NCBI RefSeq assembly: GCF_020099395.1
Contig: NZ_CP083590.1
Coordinates: forward strand, 6,448,001 to 6,512,000
DNA from: Streptomyces mobaraensis
Lineage (GTDB): Bacteria; Actinomycetota; Actinomycetes; Streptomycetales; Streptomycetaceae
Length of the DNA stretch: 64,000 bases
Direction: 5' to 3'
Shown piece after piece: positions 8,951 to 16,564 of this stretch. How positions within the stretch are numbered: the first letter of the stretch is position 1; each line of letters opens with the position of its first letter. The notes under the pieces are model-generated. The model saw only the letters and a program-made list of their open reading frames with translations, was not told where the DNA came from and searched no databases. The translations under genes were made by a program, and so were the position numbers.

Positions 8951-9997
8951 GTGCACACCCCTTTCGCCCGCTGTCTTCCTGCCGCGGTCCTCACCGTTGC
9001 CGCCGCTGTCACCGGCACCCTGGCCTGGGCCCCGACCGCCTCCGCCCACGCCACCGAACCCACCCCCACCGCGACAGCCCCCGCGCATACCGCGCCGGAC
9101 ACACCGACCGGAGGGGTAAAGATCATCAAGAAGGACCCGGGCGGAGCCGTCCTCGAAGGCGCGCAGTTCAGCCTCCTCGACACCGTCAACGGCACCAAGG
9201 CCCTCCAGGGCAAGACCAACGGCGACGGCGCCCTGCGCTTCGGCAACATCGCCCCCGGCGTCTACCGCCTCAAGGAGATCTCCACCGGCAGCGCCCTGCA
9301 CGAGCTCGTCCCGGACCAGGACGTCATCGTCACCGCCGGCCAGGACACCCCGTTGACGATCATCGACCCGTTCAAGCCTGCCGAGCTGACGGTCAAGAAG
9401 ACCGACAAGGCCACCGGCAAGCCCCTGGCCGGTGCCGTCATCAACATCGCACCCACCGACAAGGGCGACTCCATCACCCTGACCACGGGCAAGGACGGCA
9501 CGGCCTCGGCCAAGCTCACCGTCTCCTCCCGCACCGGCACCGGATACACGGCCACGGAGACCAAGGCCCCCGCCGGCTACCGGCTGGACGCCACACCGGC
9601 AAAGATCACCGCGAAACCCGGCGCGCCGGTCACCGTCACCCTCGCCGACACCGCGAACAACCAGCCGACCAAGCCGCCCACCCCGCCGGCCTCACCGGAC
9701 ACCACCACCCCGGGCAAGCCCACACCCGATAAGCCGTCGGACAAGCCGACACCGCACAAGCCCACCACCACCGCCCCCTCCCCGTCCGCCACCGGCACCC
9801 CGGCCACCGATGAGACCGCCTCCAGCTCTCCCACGGCCACCGAACCCGAAGGCTCCCTCGCCCACACCGGCGCCGACAGCACCCCCTGGCTGCTCGGCGG
9901 AGCCGGCCTCCTCATCGCCGCCGGCGCAGGAGCGACCTTCGCGCTGCGCCGACGCCGCACCGGCGACGAGAGCGACGACCACCCGGCCGAAAGCTGA
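8951..9997 (+). CDS. Cell-wall-anchored Cna-B/SpaA-like surface protein with LAxTG sorting signal
   Basis: GTG start; 348 residues. A signal peptide (residues 1 to about 33, ending ASAHA) is followed by two prealbumin-like Cna-B/SpaA repeats. Repeat one has GGVKIIKKDPGGAVLEGAQF and ends YRLKEIS; repeat two has VKKTDKATGKPLAGAVI and TATETKAPAGYRLD. The Lys near each start and the Glu in the KE/TETKAP boxes are where intramolecular isopeptide bonds form in this family. A 70-residue Pro/Thr spacer leads to LAHTG, a membrane segment and RRRR, the Streptomyces class E sortase signal. A strong terminator follows. No pilin neighbour or sortase gene is nearby, so a housekeeping sortase is assumed. 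Confidence 0.88.
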   Translation: MHTPFARCLPAAVLTVAAAVTGTLAWAPTASAHATEPTPTATAPAHTAPDTPTGGVKIIKKDPGGAVLEGAQFSLLDTVNGTKALQGKTNGDGALRFGNIAPGVYRLKEISTGSALHELVPDQDVIVTAGQDTPLTIIDPFKPAELTVKKTDKATGKPLAGAVINIAPTDKGDSITLTTGKDGTASAKLTVSSRTGTGYTATETKAPAGYRLDATPAKITAKPGAPVTVTLADTANNQPTKPPTPPASPDTTTPGKPTPDKPSDKPTPHKPTTTAPSPSATGTPATDETASSSPTATEPEGSLAHTGADSTPWLLGGAGLLIAAGAGATFALRRRRTGDESDDHPAES

Positions 9998-10019
9998 CAT
10001 CACCTGACCAACCGCTGAC

Positions 10020-10055
10020 ACAGCCCCCGGGATCTGAGCAGATCCCGGGGGCTGT
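10020..10055 (+). terminator. Rho-independent-type hairpin after the surface protein gene
   Basis: A perfect 15-base-pair inverted repeat (AGCCCCCGGGATC and its complement) with a six-base loop, starting 23 bases after the stop codon. There is no T-run, as usual in Streptomyces. It could also stop the opposing genes that end at 10123. Confidence 0.85.
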
Positions 10056-10122
10056 CGCATGTCCTGCCGAAGAACGCGCCGCGGTCGGTGCCCCGGAAGG
10101 CGGCCGACTGGTGATCGCCGGA

Positions 10123-10335
10123 TCAACCGTCGAGACGGATCGAGCGATGACGGGATCGCCGCCGGCTAATCAACCCCATCTCCTCCAGCCGCACCAGGTG
10201 ATAGGCCACGGACGACGTACTCGACAGGCCCACCCGCCGACACAGCTCCCGGATCGTTGGCGCCTCACCCCGCTCGGCGATGTGCTCGCGCACGGCGCGC
10301 AGCACACGGGCCTGGGTCTGAGAGACGTTCGTCAC
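10123..10335 (-). CDS. Short LexA-like DNA-binding protein (no peptidase domain)
   Basis: GTG start overlapping the stop of the gene upstream (GTGA). 70 residues matching only the N-terminal winged helix of LexA: QARVLRAVREHIAERGEAPT, IRELCRRVGLSSTSSVAYHL, then LEEMGLISRR. The autocleavage Ser/Lys domain of true LexA is absent and the frame ends naturally, so this is a stand-alone domain. It may bind SOS-box-like sites without RecA control (inference). Confidence 0.82.
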   Translation of the reverse strand: MTNVSQTQARVLRAVREHIAERGEAPTIRELCRRVGLSSTSSVAYHLVRLEEMGLISRRRSRHRSIRLDG

Positions 10336-10568
10336 CGAGTATCCGGCAGGCCGGCGGCGCGCGTCCGGCGCCGCAGCTCAACCCGAGCCGGCGATGGCCG
10401 GTCGGCTTCCCAGAACGAGTGACCGGCCAGGCGGCAGGAAAGGGTGATCAGGCGCCTCCTCAACCGGGTGGTGCCAGCCGTGGCGGGTCTCAGGGCGAGG
10501 GCCTCGTAGGTGCGGACCCAGTCGGCATCGAGTTGCACAAGATCATCGGGGAACAGCGTTCGTGGCAC
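10332..10568 (-). CDS. Small conserved hypothetical protein
   Basis: Coupled by GTGA to the LexA-like gene. GTG 10568 is the likely start because the recognisable part begins there: FPDDLVQLDADWVRTYEALA followed by an Arg/Leu helix (TRLRRRLITLSCRL) and HSFWEA. Similar short proteins are familiar from Streptomyces but have no assigned function. An in-frame ATG at 10613 is less likely. Confidence 0.65.
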   Translation of the reverse strand: MPRTLFPDDLVQLDADWVRTYEALALRPATAGTTRLRRRLITLSCRLAGHSFWEADRPSPARVELRRRTRAAGLPDTR

Positions 10569-10733
10569 CCCAAAAGTAGACCATGTGTTCGATTTTCTCG
10601 GCGAACCGATCAATCCGATGTCCGCAGCCCCTGTCCTGTGCCATCGAACTTTGGCCGCCCCGCAGCCACGGAAGCCCCCGCCGATCGTGGCGGCGGAGGC
10701 TCCTCACGGGCGGGAACCAAGGGGCGGGCGGTT

Positions 10734-10940
10734 CTACCTCTCGGGCACCACGTTCTCCGCCTGCGGACCCTTGGGGCCCTGGGTGACGTCGTACGTGACC
10801 CGCATGTTCTCCTCCAAGGACTTGTAGCCAGATACCGCAATGGCGGAGAAATGCACGAACACGTCAGGGCCGCCGTCGTCCTGCGAGATGAAGCCGAACC
10901 CCTTATCCGCGTTGAACCACTTCACCGTGCCAGCTGCCAT
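10734..10940 (-). CDS. Cold-shock protein (CspA family)
   Basis: Full-length 68-residue Csp: [20 protein letters not shown] holds RNP1 (KGFGFI), and DVFVHFSAI holds RNP2. The C-terminal [11 protein letters not shown] is typical of actinobacterial Csp proteins. It binds single-stranded nucleic acids in the cytoplasm. An AAGGAT ribosome-binding site precedes the ATG. It stands alone with its own gap on both sides. Confidence 0.95.
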   Translation of the reverse strand: MAAGTVKWFNADKGFGFISQDDGGPDVFVHFSAIAVSGYKSLEENMRVTYDVTQGPKGPQAENVVPER

Positions 10941-11141
10941 GAGTGCAGATCCTTACTTGAGGTGCCACGCGGGCTGCGGTGCACAGCCGATCCGATACTC
11001 CCCACCTGCCCTTTGTGCCACACACTCGGAGCACCGCGAAAGCGGCACGCCCAGATCACTCACGGGCCGCCCGCGGCGGGCGGCGCCGCCCCTAAACTTC
11101 GATGTCACGCGCTCAAGGTTCGATGGCACAGGACAGCCCGG

Positions 11142-11975
11142 TTAGATCCCTGTCGTCGCCTCGCCGGTGCCGTCCAGAAAGGTGTGCACCGAGCTGACGA
11201 GTGCGCTGCGGCCCTCGTCATAGCCGGTGCGGGGGCGAAACCAGCGGTCCTCGGCGGACAGGAGGCCCCACGACGCGGGATTGCGGGTGATGGCCAGAAG
11301 TTGCTGCAGGTCCTCCTCGGTCAGCGTGTCGCCCTCCGCCGGTGCGCCGTCGTCCGCAAGGACGCCACTCTCCCTGACTAGGTACTCCAGGTGGTCGAGG
11401 TCGTCGGGGCGGTCGTCCTCGTCTCGATCGCCCCAGCCTTCGAGCATCTCGTGCGCCAGCCAAGCGCAACCGTGCGCGTCGTTGCCCCCGCACCGTTCCT
11501 CACACCTCTCCGCGTTCCCCGGGCACCACCTTCGCTTCAGGGCGTCCAACGCGGATCGGACAACGGCACGCCTGACCGCGTACCGCTCCATGTGCCCGCA
11601 CCGTTCCCGGAGTTCCTCCGCGTGCCGGACGACGGCGTCAGGGCCGAGTACCCGCAGTCCCGAACACGCCTGTGTGAGCTCCTGGCTCTTGGTCCGCAGT
11701 TCTTCCGCCCGGGAGCGCGGGTCGAACTCCTTCAGCCTCCATACCGTGTCGGCGAACGCGTCCGAAGCGCGTAGAAACGCCTTCCATGCCTCGCACCGTT
11801 CTGCATCCAACCGCAGCCGCCGCTCCACGGCGGCCTGCGCGCTCATCGACTCCAGGGCAAGGCGACGCCCGAACGTGGCCTGCCATCGAGCCACCATGAC
11901 CGCAGCGAGGGCCGCCACCCCTGAAAAGACCGCCCCCAGCGCCGTGACGGCGGTGTGCACATCCTGTACGCTCAC
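11142..11975 (-). CDS. Hypothetical membrane-anchored protein
   Basis: GTG 11975 is chosen because the encoded product starts just before an N-terminal transmembrane helix (VTALGAVFSGVAALAAVMVA); earlier in-frame codons lack family-like sequence. About 277 residues. After the membrane segment comes a long charged coiled-coil-like body, then a cysteine cluster (residues about 160-190, pattern CPGN-x4-CEERCGGNDAHGC) and an acidic tail. The single anchor suggests a cytoplasmic body. Family unknown. Confidence 0.6.
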   Translation of the reverse strand: MSVQDVHTAVTALGAVFSGVAALAAVMVARWQATFGRRLALESMSAQAAVERRLRLDAERCEAWKAFLRASDAFADTVWRLKEFDPRSRAEELRTKSQELTQACSGLRVLGPDAVVRHAEELRERCGHMERYAVRRAVVRSALDALKRRWCPGNAERCEERCGGNDAHGCAWLAHEMLEGWGDRDEDDRPDDLDHLEYLVRESGVLADDGAPAEGDTLTEEDLQQLLAITRNPASWGLLSAEDRWFRPRTGYDEGRSALVSSVHTFLDGTGEATTGI

Positions 11976-12290
11976 CCGCCCACAGTGCCCTCCGACGGAC
12001 GGATGAACGCGCCCACGACCGCAATGGCACACATCTTGTCGCGCGGCAAAAAGAAGCGTGTCGCTCCATGTTCAGAGCTGATCGCGTTATGGGCCAGGCC
12101 CGTCCCGCAAGACTGATCAGCCTCCTTGAGGCCAGCACCCGGGGGGAGGCGCAAGGCTGTCGGCCCGGCGCGGCCTAGCAGTTCGCCTCGGGCAGACAGG
12201 AAAGATCGCGGAACGTCTGGCCAAGGCTGGCGAGGCATGTCAACTTAGACGCCTTCGTGAAAAACCGCAGGTCAGAGAGGTGATTGCGCC
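11976..12290. other. Gap without a supported gene
   Basis: 315 bases between divergent genes. It must contain promoters for both sides. The only open frames are short, Pro/Arg-rich and antisense-like, so none is called. No repeat or RNA gene was recognised. Confidence 0.5.
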
Positions 12291-12644
12291 ATGACCGTGG
12301 ATGTATCCCGCCCCGGATTCTCGACGAGCATTGACGCGCTGCGACTGCGCCAGTGGCGGCTGGGTCCTGGGCGACCGGAACTCGTGACGGACCAATTCGG
12401 GTCGGAGGACTTCCACCTGATCGTGGACGACCGCGCTGATGTTCACATCGGCAGCAAGGACGGCCGCTTCTATCTCGGCCTTTTCCCCGCTGGCCGGCCC
12501 GGCAGCGACGGTGAGGGCTGGCACCTTTCCGTCACCGGGACCGCCAAGGCACCCGGCTACCACGTCTCCTTCGACACCGAGACCCCCGCCGAAGTCGTCG
12601 CCGCCACCGTGGCCTGCGTCCTGGCCACGTCCCGCCCGCTGTGA
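12291..12644 (+). CDS. Single-domain DUF317-like protein
   Basis: ATG start with a GAGAGG site upstream. 117 residues, about half of a normal DUF317 protein: ADVHIGSKDGRFYLGLFPAG then PGYHVSFDTETPAEVVAATV, which matches one DUF317 half-domain. It ends cleanly and overlaps the next frame, so it looks like a naturally short member, not a truncation. Function unknown. Confidence 0.75.
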   Translation: MTVDVSRPGFSTSIDALRLRQWRLGPGRPELVTDQFGSEDFHLIVDDRADVHIGSKDGRFYLGLFPAGRPGSDGEGWHLSVTGTAKAPGYHVSFDTETPAEVVAATVACVLATSRPL

Positions 12645-12715
12645 GGCCATCGCGCCACCCGCTGGCGCTTGACTTCCCCGTCCGACCCGGAACCTCCACC
12701 GCAGGGAGTAACGAG

Positions 12716-13021
12716 TTGAACCCGCACATCCCGCAGATGACGGTCGGCGAGCTGATCGACCGCCTGTCCGCGTGCGACCGCTCGGCGACGGTCCGCCTGG
12801 CCATCAACCCCTTCTTCCCCATGGCTCACCAGGTCGCCGACGTGATCCAAGCCCTGGATGAGAACGGGCAGCCAGTGGTCTTCATCGCCGAAGACACGGA
12901 GGGAGAGCAGCACGGACACCTCCCGCCCGACATCGCTGTCCGGCTCACCTGGCAGGAACCCGTCGACGCACCGTCGCGAAGGCGACGTGGCACGATCCGT
13001 CCCGTCGACAACGGTCAGTGA
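12716..13021 (+). CDS. Small hypothetical protein
   Basis: TTG 12716 has AGGGAG seven bases upstream and is preferred over the GTG at 12641 that overlaps the previous stop. About 101 residues. MTVGELIDRLSACDRSATVR followed by PFFPMAHQVADVI is a pattern found in small Streptomyces proteins next to DUF317 genes. No function is known. It sits between two DUF317-type genes, so the three are probably one transcript. Confidence 0.65.
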   Translation: MNPHIPQMTVGELIDRLSACDRSATVRLAINPFFPMAHQVADVIQALDENGQPVVFIAEDTEGEQHGHLPPDIAVRLTWQEPVDAPSRRRRGTIRPVDNGQ

Positions 13022-13784
13022 CCATCCCGACGCTCCGGAGGCGCCCCTGAACCCGCACCCTTCCTTCGACTCGTCCACCCCCGGCTCCGCAGAACCGGCG
13101 TACTGGGTCAGCCCCCGCCACCTCGCCGGCGACGATGGCCACTTGGCCGAGCAGATCGGCACCCACCTCACCAACGCCGGCTGGAGAAACTGGCCCACCG
13201 CCCGCGACACCCTGCTCTACATCAGCCCGGACCAACTCCGCGGCGCCGAGTGGATCCTGGCCAGCTACCCCTTCGAGCTGGGCGGGCTGCCCGTGGCCTG
13301 GCAGATCTCCGCCCGCGCCCACCCCGCCAGCGCCATGACCGTGTGGAACGCCTACTTCACCACCGGCACCCCGCACGAAGCGATAGTGGACTTCCTCCTC
13401 GCCCTCGACGCCCGCGCCCAACCCGACGCCGGCTTCGACGAACCCGAGACGGTCCTCGACGCGCTGACCACCCAAGGGTGGATCCGCGACATCGACCGGC
13501 CCACCACCACCGCCACAGATCCGGCCTTCACCTCCAGCGTCTCCCTCGAGCCGCTGCCCGACCTCGTCCACGACGCCGACCCCCGCCCCGACCTCGCCGG
13601 CTGGCAGGCATGGGCCGAACCGGTGCTGGGAGAGAGCTACCTGTGGTGCGCCACCTTCACCGCCAGCGTCCCGCACGACCTGGTCGCCGCCTTCGCCTCC
13701 TCACTCGCCTCACCGGTCCCCGTGGTACGCCGCTCGCTGCCCGAGAGCACGGAGGGGCGGCTCATCGTCATCCCGGCCGGCTGA
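12987..13784 (+). CDS. DUF317 protein
   Basis: The start is unsettled: GTG 12987 is in frame and overlaps the previous gene; a CTG at 13047 has a better-placed GGAGG. Recognisable sequence begins at about 13080: YWVSPRHLAGDD (DUF317 signature), then PVAWQISARAHPASAMTVWN and a second half ending CATFTASVPHDLVAAFASSL. Roughly 265 residues. Fourth DUF317 member in this region and the last gene before a terminator pair. Confidence 0.8.
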   Translation: MARSVPSTTVSDHPDAPEAPLNPHPSFDSSTPGSAEPAYWVSPRHLAGDDGHLAEQIGTHLTNAGWRNWPTARDTLLYISPDQLRGAEWILASYPFELGGLPVAWQISARAHPASAMTVWNAYFTTGTPHEAIVDFLLALDARAQPDAGFDEPETVLDALTTQGWIRDIDRPTTTATDPAFTSSVSLEPLPDLVHDADPRPDLAGWQAWAEPVLGESYLWCATFTASVPHDLVAAFASSLASPVPVVRRSLPESTEGRLIVIPAG

Positions 13785-13805
13785 CGCCGATGATCACCCT
13801 GCTCA

Positions 13806-13833
13806 AGCCGCCGTCGCTTCCGCGACGGCGGCT
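13806..13833 (+). terminator. Hairpin terminator after the DUF317 gene
   Basis: Perfect 12-base-pair inverted repeat (AGCCGCCGTCGC and its complement) with a TTCC loop, 21 bases after the stop codon. Confidence 0.85.
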
Positions 13834-13860
13834 CTCCGCTGTAGTGCCCATATATAGACG

Positions 13861-13890
13861 ACGCCCCTGCCCGCTATCGGGCAGGGGTGT
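13861..13890 (-). terminator. Second hairpin, probably for the opposing gene remnant
   Basis: A 13-base-pair stem (core CCCCTGCCCG) with a CTAT loop and one G-T pair. It lies 15 bases past the stop codon of a minus-strand coding remnant, so it most likely terminated that gene. Confidence 0.75.
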
Positions 13891-13905
13891 CTGCATGGGC
13901 GGACG

Positions 13906-14016
13906 TCAGCGACCGGTCTGGGCCTTCTTGAGTGCCGTGGCCAGGTGGGTGTCGACCAGACCGGGGGAGCCGGCGACGACCATGACGGTTGTGCCGGTGC
14001 GGACGGTTATCTGGGG
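13906..14016 (-). pseudogene. C-terminal remnant of an unidentified gene
   Basis: Only about 36 codons remain, reading TVRTGTTVMVVAGSPGLVDT and ending KKAQTGR before a stop at 13906. An in-frame stop lies directly upstream (14017-14019), and no ribosome-binding site is present. Codon use is coding-like and a terminator follows, so this looks like the tail of a lost gene. The family is not recognised. Confidence 0.45.
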
Positions 14017-14187
14017 TCAGCTCAGGATATTGGCAGGTCAACGGGGCTTCGGCTGATTAAGGCACATTAGGCACGTCACCGGGGCCGCCCGACGGGATGC
14101 AGCCCTGAACGAACCTCCATCGCCCCGGGTCCGTGGCCAGTCGTTCAGGGTGAACGGACTTCCCGGTACGGCAGCGGGTAGGAGACG

Positions 14188-14460
14188 GTGAGCACCACCC
14201 CGTACGGCTTCGACGCGGCGAAGCTGCGGGCCGCCTGCACCGCCGCCGGGGCCTCCGTCGCCCGGATCGCTCGCGCGGTCGGTATCACCGAACGTGCGTG
14301 AGCCTCTACCTGGCCGGCACCCGGACCCCGCGCTCGGAGGCGCTGCCGCGACTGGCGGCCGCCGTCGGCACCACACCGGCCGGCCTGTGCACGGTCGAGC
14401 GCGAGCGCCTGGTCCACCTCCGGGTGTTCACCGGCCGCAGCCGGGCCCAGATGGGGTCCA
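14188..14460 (+). pseudogene. XRE-type helix-turn-helix regulator, frameshifted
   Basis: GTG start with TAGGAG. The first frame reads FDAAKLRAACTAAGASVARI and stops at 14299 (GITERA, stop). One base over, the protein continues without a break: VSLYLAGTRTPRSEALPRLA, then GLCTVERERLVHLRVFTGRS. A one-base loss near 14297 explains this. After about 14458 the sequence no longer looks coding, so the 3' end is also lost. A sequencing error cannot be excluded for the frameshift alone. Confidence 0.75.
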
Positions 14461-14585
14461 GCCAAGGTGAACCCAAAAGCCGCCACGGGATGATCTTGGT
14501 GCTTAAGCCCTCGGCAGGCCAGGGTGCGACGCCGCCGGCATGGTGTGCCGGTCGGCGTCGCCCGGAGTCGGTCCCTGACGCCTCA

Positions 14586-14894
14586 TCACGCGTTCAGGAG
14601 CGTCGCCAGCTTTCCGGACTGGTGAAGCTTCTGCAGATCGTCGTTGCCGCCGATGTGCGCCTGATTGATGAAGATGTTCGGGACGGTCCGCTGCTTAGTC
14701 ATCTTGTGCAGCTCGTCTTGGATCTCGTCGCCGTCCTCACGCTCGTCGAGCTCGACGATCGCCAGATCCTCCTCGGGTACCCGCTCGCTAAGTAGCTTCT
14801 TGGCCTTGGTGGAGTGGGGACACCAGGACTTGCTGAAGATCACGACCTTGTGCGCGCTGATCAGATCCTTGGTGCCTGCCGTGACGTCTGTCAT
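14586..14894 (-). CDS. Glutaredoxin of eukaryote-like type (CPHS active site)
   Basis: ATG 14894 is supported by an AAGGAC site. 102 residues with a thioredoxin fold: KVVIFSKSWCPHSTKAKKLL (active site C25-P-H-S28), the substrate-binding TVPNIFINQAHIGGNDDLQK segment and a C-terminal helix. Both the TVP loop and the GG-N/D-D motif that bind glutathione are present. The motif has only one active-site Cys, as in monothiol-type enzymes. Streptomyces use mycothiol rather than glutathione, and their mycoredoxins carry CxxC, so this class is unusual here. Codon choice looks slightly less GC-biased than its neighbours. Confidence 0.88.
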   Translation of the reverse strand: MTDVTAGTKDLISAHKVVIFSKSWCPHSTKAKKLLSERVPEEDLAIVELDEREDGDEIQDELHKMTKQRTVPNIFINQAHIGGNDDLQKLHQSGKLATLLNA

Positions 14895-15160
14895 CGCATC
14901 AGTCCTTCGTGTCGTAGCTTCGTGTGCCGGTGGCGCAGACCCGAGATAAGACACTCACTGCCCCGGGGTGCGTCACCCCAAGCCAAGCTCCCATGTGTAG
15001 TGGCGGTTCGTTCGGTATGACCTTGGACAGACCACCGAAACGGGCGAACCGCGGCGGGAAGATGTTGCCGCCACCGGCCGCCGCCCGCAGAGCCGGCGGC
15101 AGGATGCGCGCCTCCCGCCTTCGCCACCGAGTACGACAGCGCCGTACAGGCCACGCGGGC

Positions 15161-15226
15161 GGGCAAGCGTTTCGGTCGAAACCCTTCGGACTGATGATCC
15201 AAGCTTTTTGGTCGAAAAGGTTGCCC
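15161..15226. repeat. Imperfect 66-bp dyad with two TTT-GGTCGAAA boxes
   Basis: The outer arms are GGGCAA (15161-15166) and TTGCCC (15221-15226). Inside are two similar boxes, TTTCGGTCGAAA (15170-15181) and TTTTGGTCGAAAA (15206-15218). It lies in the 404-base gap (14895-15298) between the glutaredoxin and the lipoprotein pseudogene; otherwise nothing is seen in that gap. It could be an operator or recombination site. Confidence 0.4.
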
Positions 15227-15298
15227 GTCGCCGTGCCGTACGTGCCTCACGAACCCCCCGGATATCCGTGAGACACGCGGGCCCACTGAGCCGGTCCC

Positions 15299-15957
15299 TC
15301 ACATGCCTGCATCCTCTGGACAACCCCAGATAAGGACGGCCGTCTGCTTCACCATGGTGGCGCGGCCGTCGACGGTGAAGGTGAGGATCTGGCTCCACTG
15401 CTCGTCGCCGAGCTTCGGGGCGGGCGCCTTCTGGGTGGTCATGGCGATGGGCGCGTTGCCCACCACGACCTGGTAGGTGGGGCAGGAGGTCATGGCGTCG
15501 AAGATTTGCCGCTTCCTGTGCGACGCCTGGGCCTCGGTGTCGTTGTAGAGCTCCTCGGAGAGTTCCGAGTCGTTGGTGCCGGTGTAGGTGAAAAACGCCT
15601 TCGCCTGGTTGGGGAAGTCGAGGGAGCCGCCGGCCGCCGCGTCGCCGCCCAGCTTCTCCAGGGCCGGGCAGCCGGTGACGGTGACGTCGTCGTGGTCGGA
15701 GGTGTCCTCCGGCTTGAGGGTATAGCCGGGCCGGGCCCCAGGTCGCTTTCGTCCAGCAGCCGCTCGCGCAGGGCGGCGGAAGTCAGTGGCGGGGCCGCGG
15801 CCGGCTTGGCGTTCGCACCGTCGTGCGGTCGGGCGGCGGACGAGGATGACGACGCCGCGGGGGCGGCGGGGGAGGAGTGGCTGCCGGAGCAGCCCGGCAG
15901 CGTCAGGAGGCTGAGGCTGGTCAGGCCGAGGACGGTGGCGGTGGTGCGAAGGCGCAT
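15299..15957 (-). pseudogene. Lipoprotein gene with a one-base frameshift
   Basis: The 5' part (from ATG 15957) encodes a lipoprotein signal peptide with lipobox LPGC, a Ser/Ala/Pro linker and LTSAALRERLLDESDLGPG. Near 15730, in a run of G and C, the frame is lost; the next frame then reads YTLKPEDTSDHDDVTVTGCP, LDFPNQAKAFFTYTGTNDSE and ends in IWGCPEDAGM at 15299. The two parts together make about 219 codons, a typical size for small Streptomyces sensor-like lipoproteins. A homopolymer sequencing error is an alternative to a true mutation. Confidence 0.75.
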
Positions 15958-16036
15958 GAGGGGACCCCCGGGGGTGGTGCGGAAAGGCTGGCTGTGGGCC
16001 GGACCGTCGTAGGCCGGCGAACGGACGAGGTGGGGG

Positions 16037-16480
16037 TCAGTGACCGAGGTGCTTGAGGCCGTCTTCGAGGGTGGGGTGCCACCGGTCCATCGGGCCGGAA
16101 TGGCGGTTGTACCAGGCGGCGTCGAGCCGGGGTTCGAGCGTTTCGTGGCCGGCGCGGCAGCGCAGCCACACCTCGTCGCGGACGCTCAGCAGCACCCAGT
16201 CCCGGTACGCGCCGCACTGCGGGCAGGAACGGACCTCGCCATCGATGACGAGCGGCTTGTCGAAGGGCATCATCATCCCAGCGATCTCCTCCCGGGACGG
16301 CACGCGCAGATCCGGCGGCAGGAAGTCGTCGACCTCCGCGGCCGGAGCACCGACCGGACCGGACGTCGTCGTCGGCGCGGGGGCCTCGGAGAAAGGCGAC
16401 TGCGTGTGCGCCTGGAGCCATTGCGCCGTCTCCTGCTGGATATCCCGCAGTTCCTGTATGGCGCGCTTGCGGCCGAACAT
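16037..16480 (-). CDS. Hypothetical protein with a zinc-ribbon-like pattern
   Basis: ATG 16480 is preferred (AGGGAG six bases upstream); ATG 16486 is the alternative. About 147 residues. N-terminal helix FGRKRAIQELRDIQQETAQW, a Pro-rich linker, then VRSCPQCGAYRDWVLL and VWLRCRAGHETLEP. The CxxC plus C-x2-H pattern could bind one zinc. No function known. It sits just downstream of the mobilisation genes, separated by 84 bases. Confidence 0.65.
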   Translation of the reverse strand: MFGRKRAIQELRDIQQETAQWLQAHTQSPFSEAPAPTTTSGPVGAPAAEVDDFLPPDLRVPSREEIAGMMMPFDKPLVIDGEVRSCPQCGAYRDWVLLSVRDEVWLRCRAGHETLEPRLDAAWYNRHSGPMDRWHPTLEDGLKHLGH

Positions 16481-16564
16481 CCCCATCTCCCTCACGTCGT
16501 CCTCGTGGGCCGCACAGAGCGTGCCTCACCCCATTGACCTGCTGCAACTCACGAATGCCATAAC

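Noticed and set aside
11972..12238. 88-codon minus-strand frame before the DUF317-like gene
   Set aside because: No ribosome-binding site and no family resemblance; it overlaps the start region of a better supported gene.
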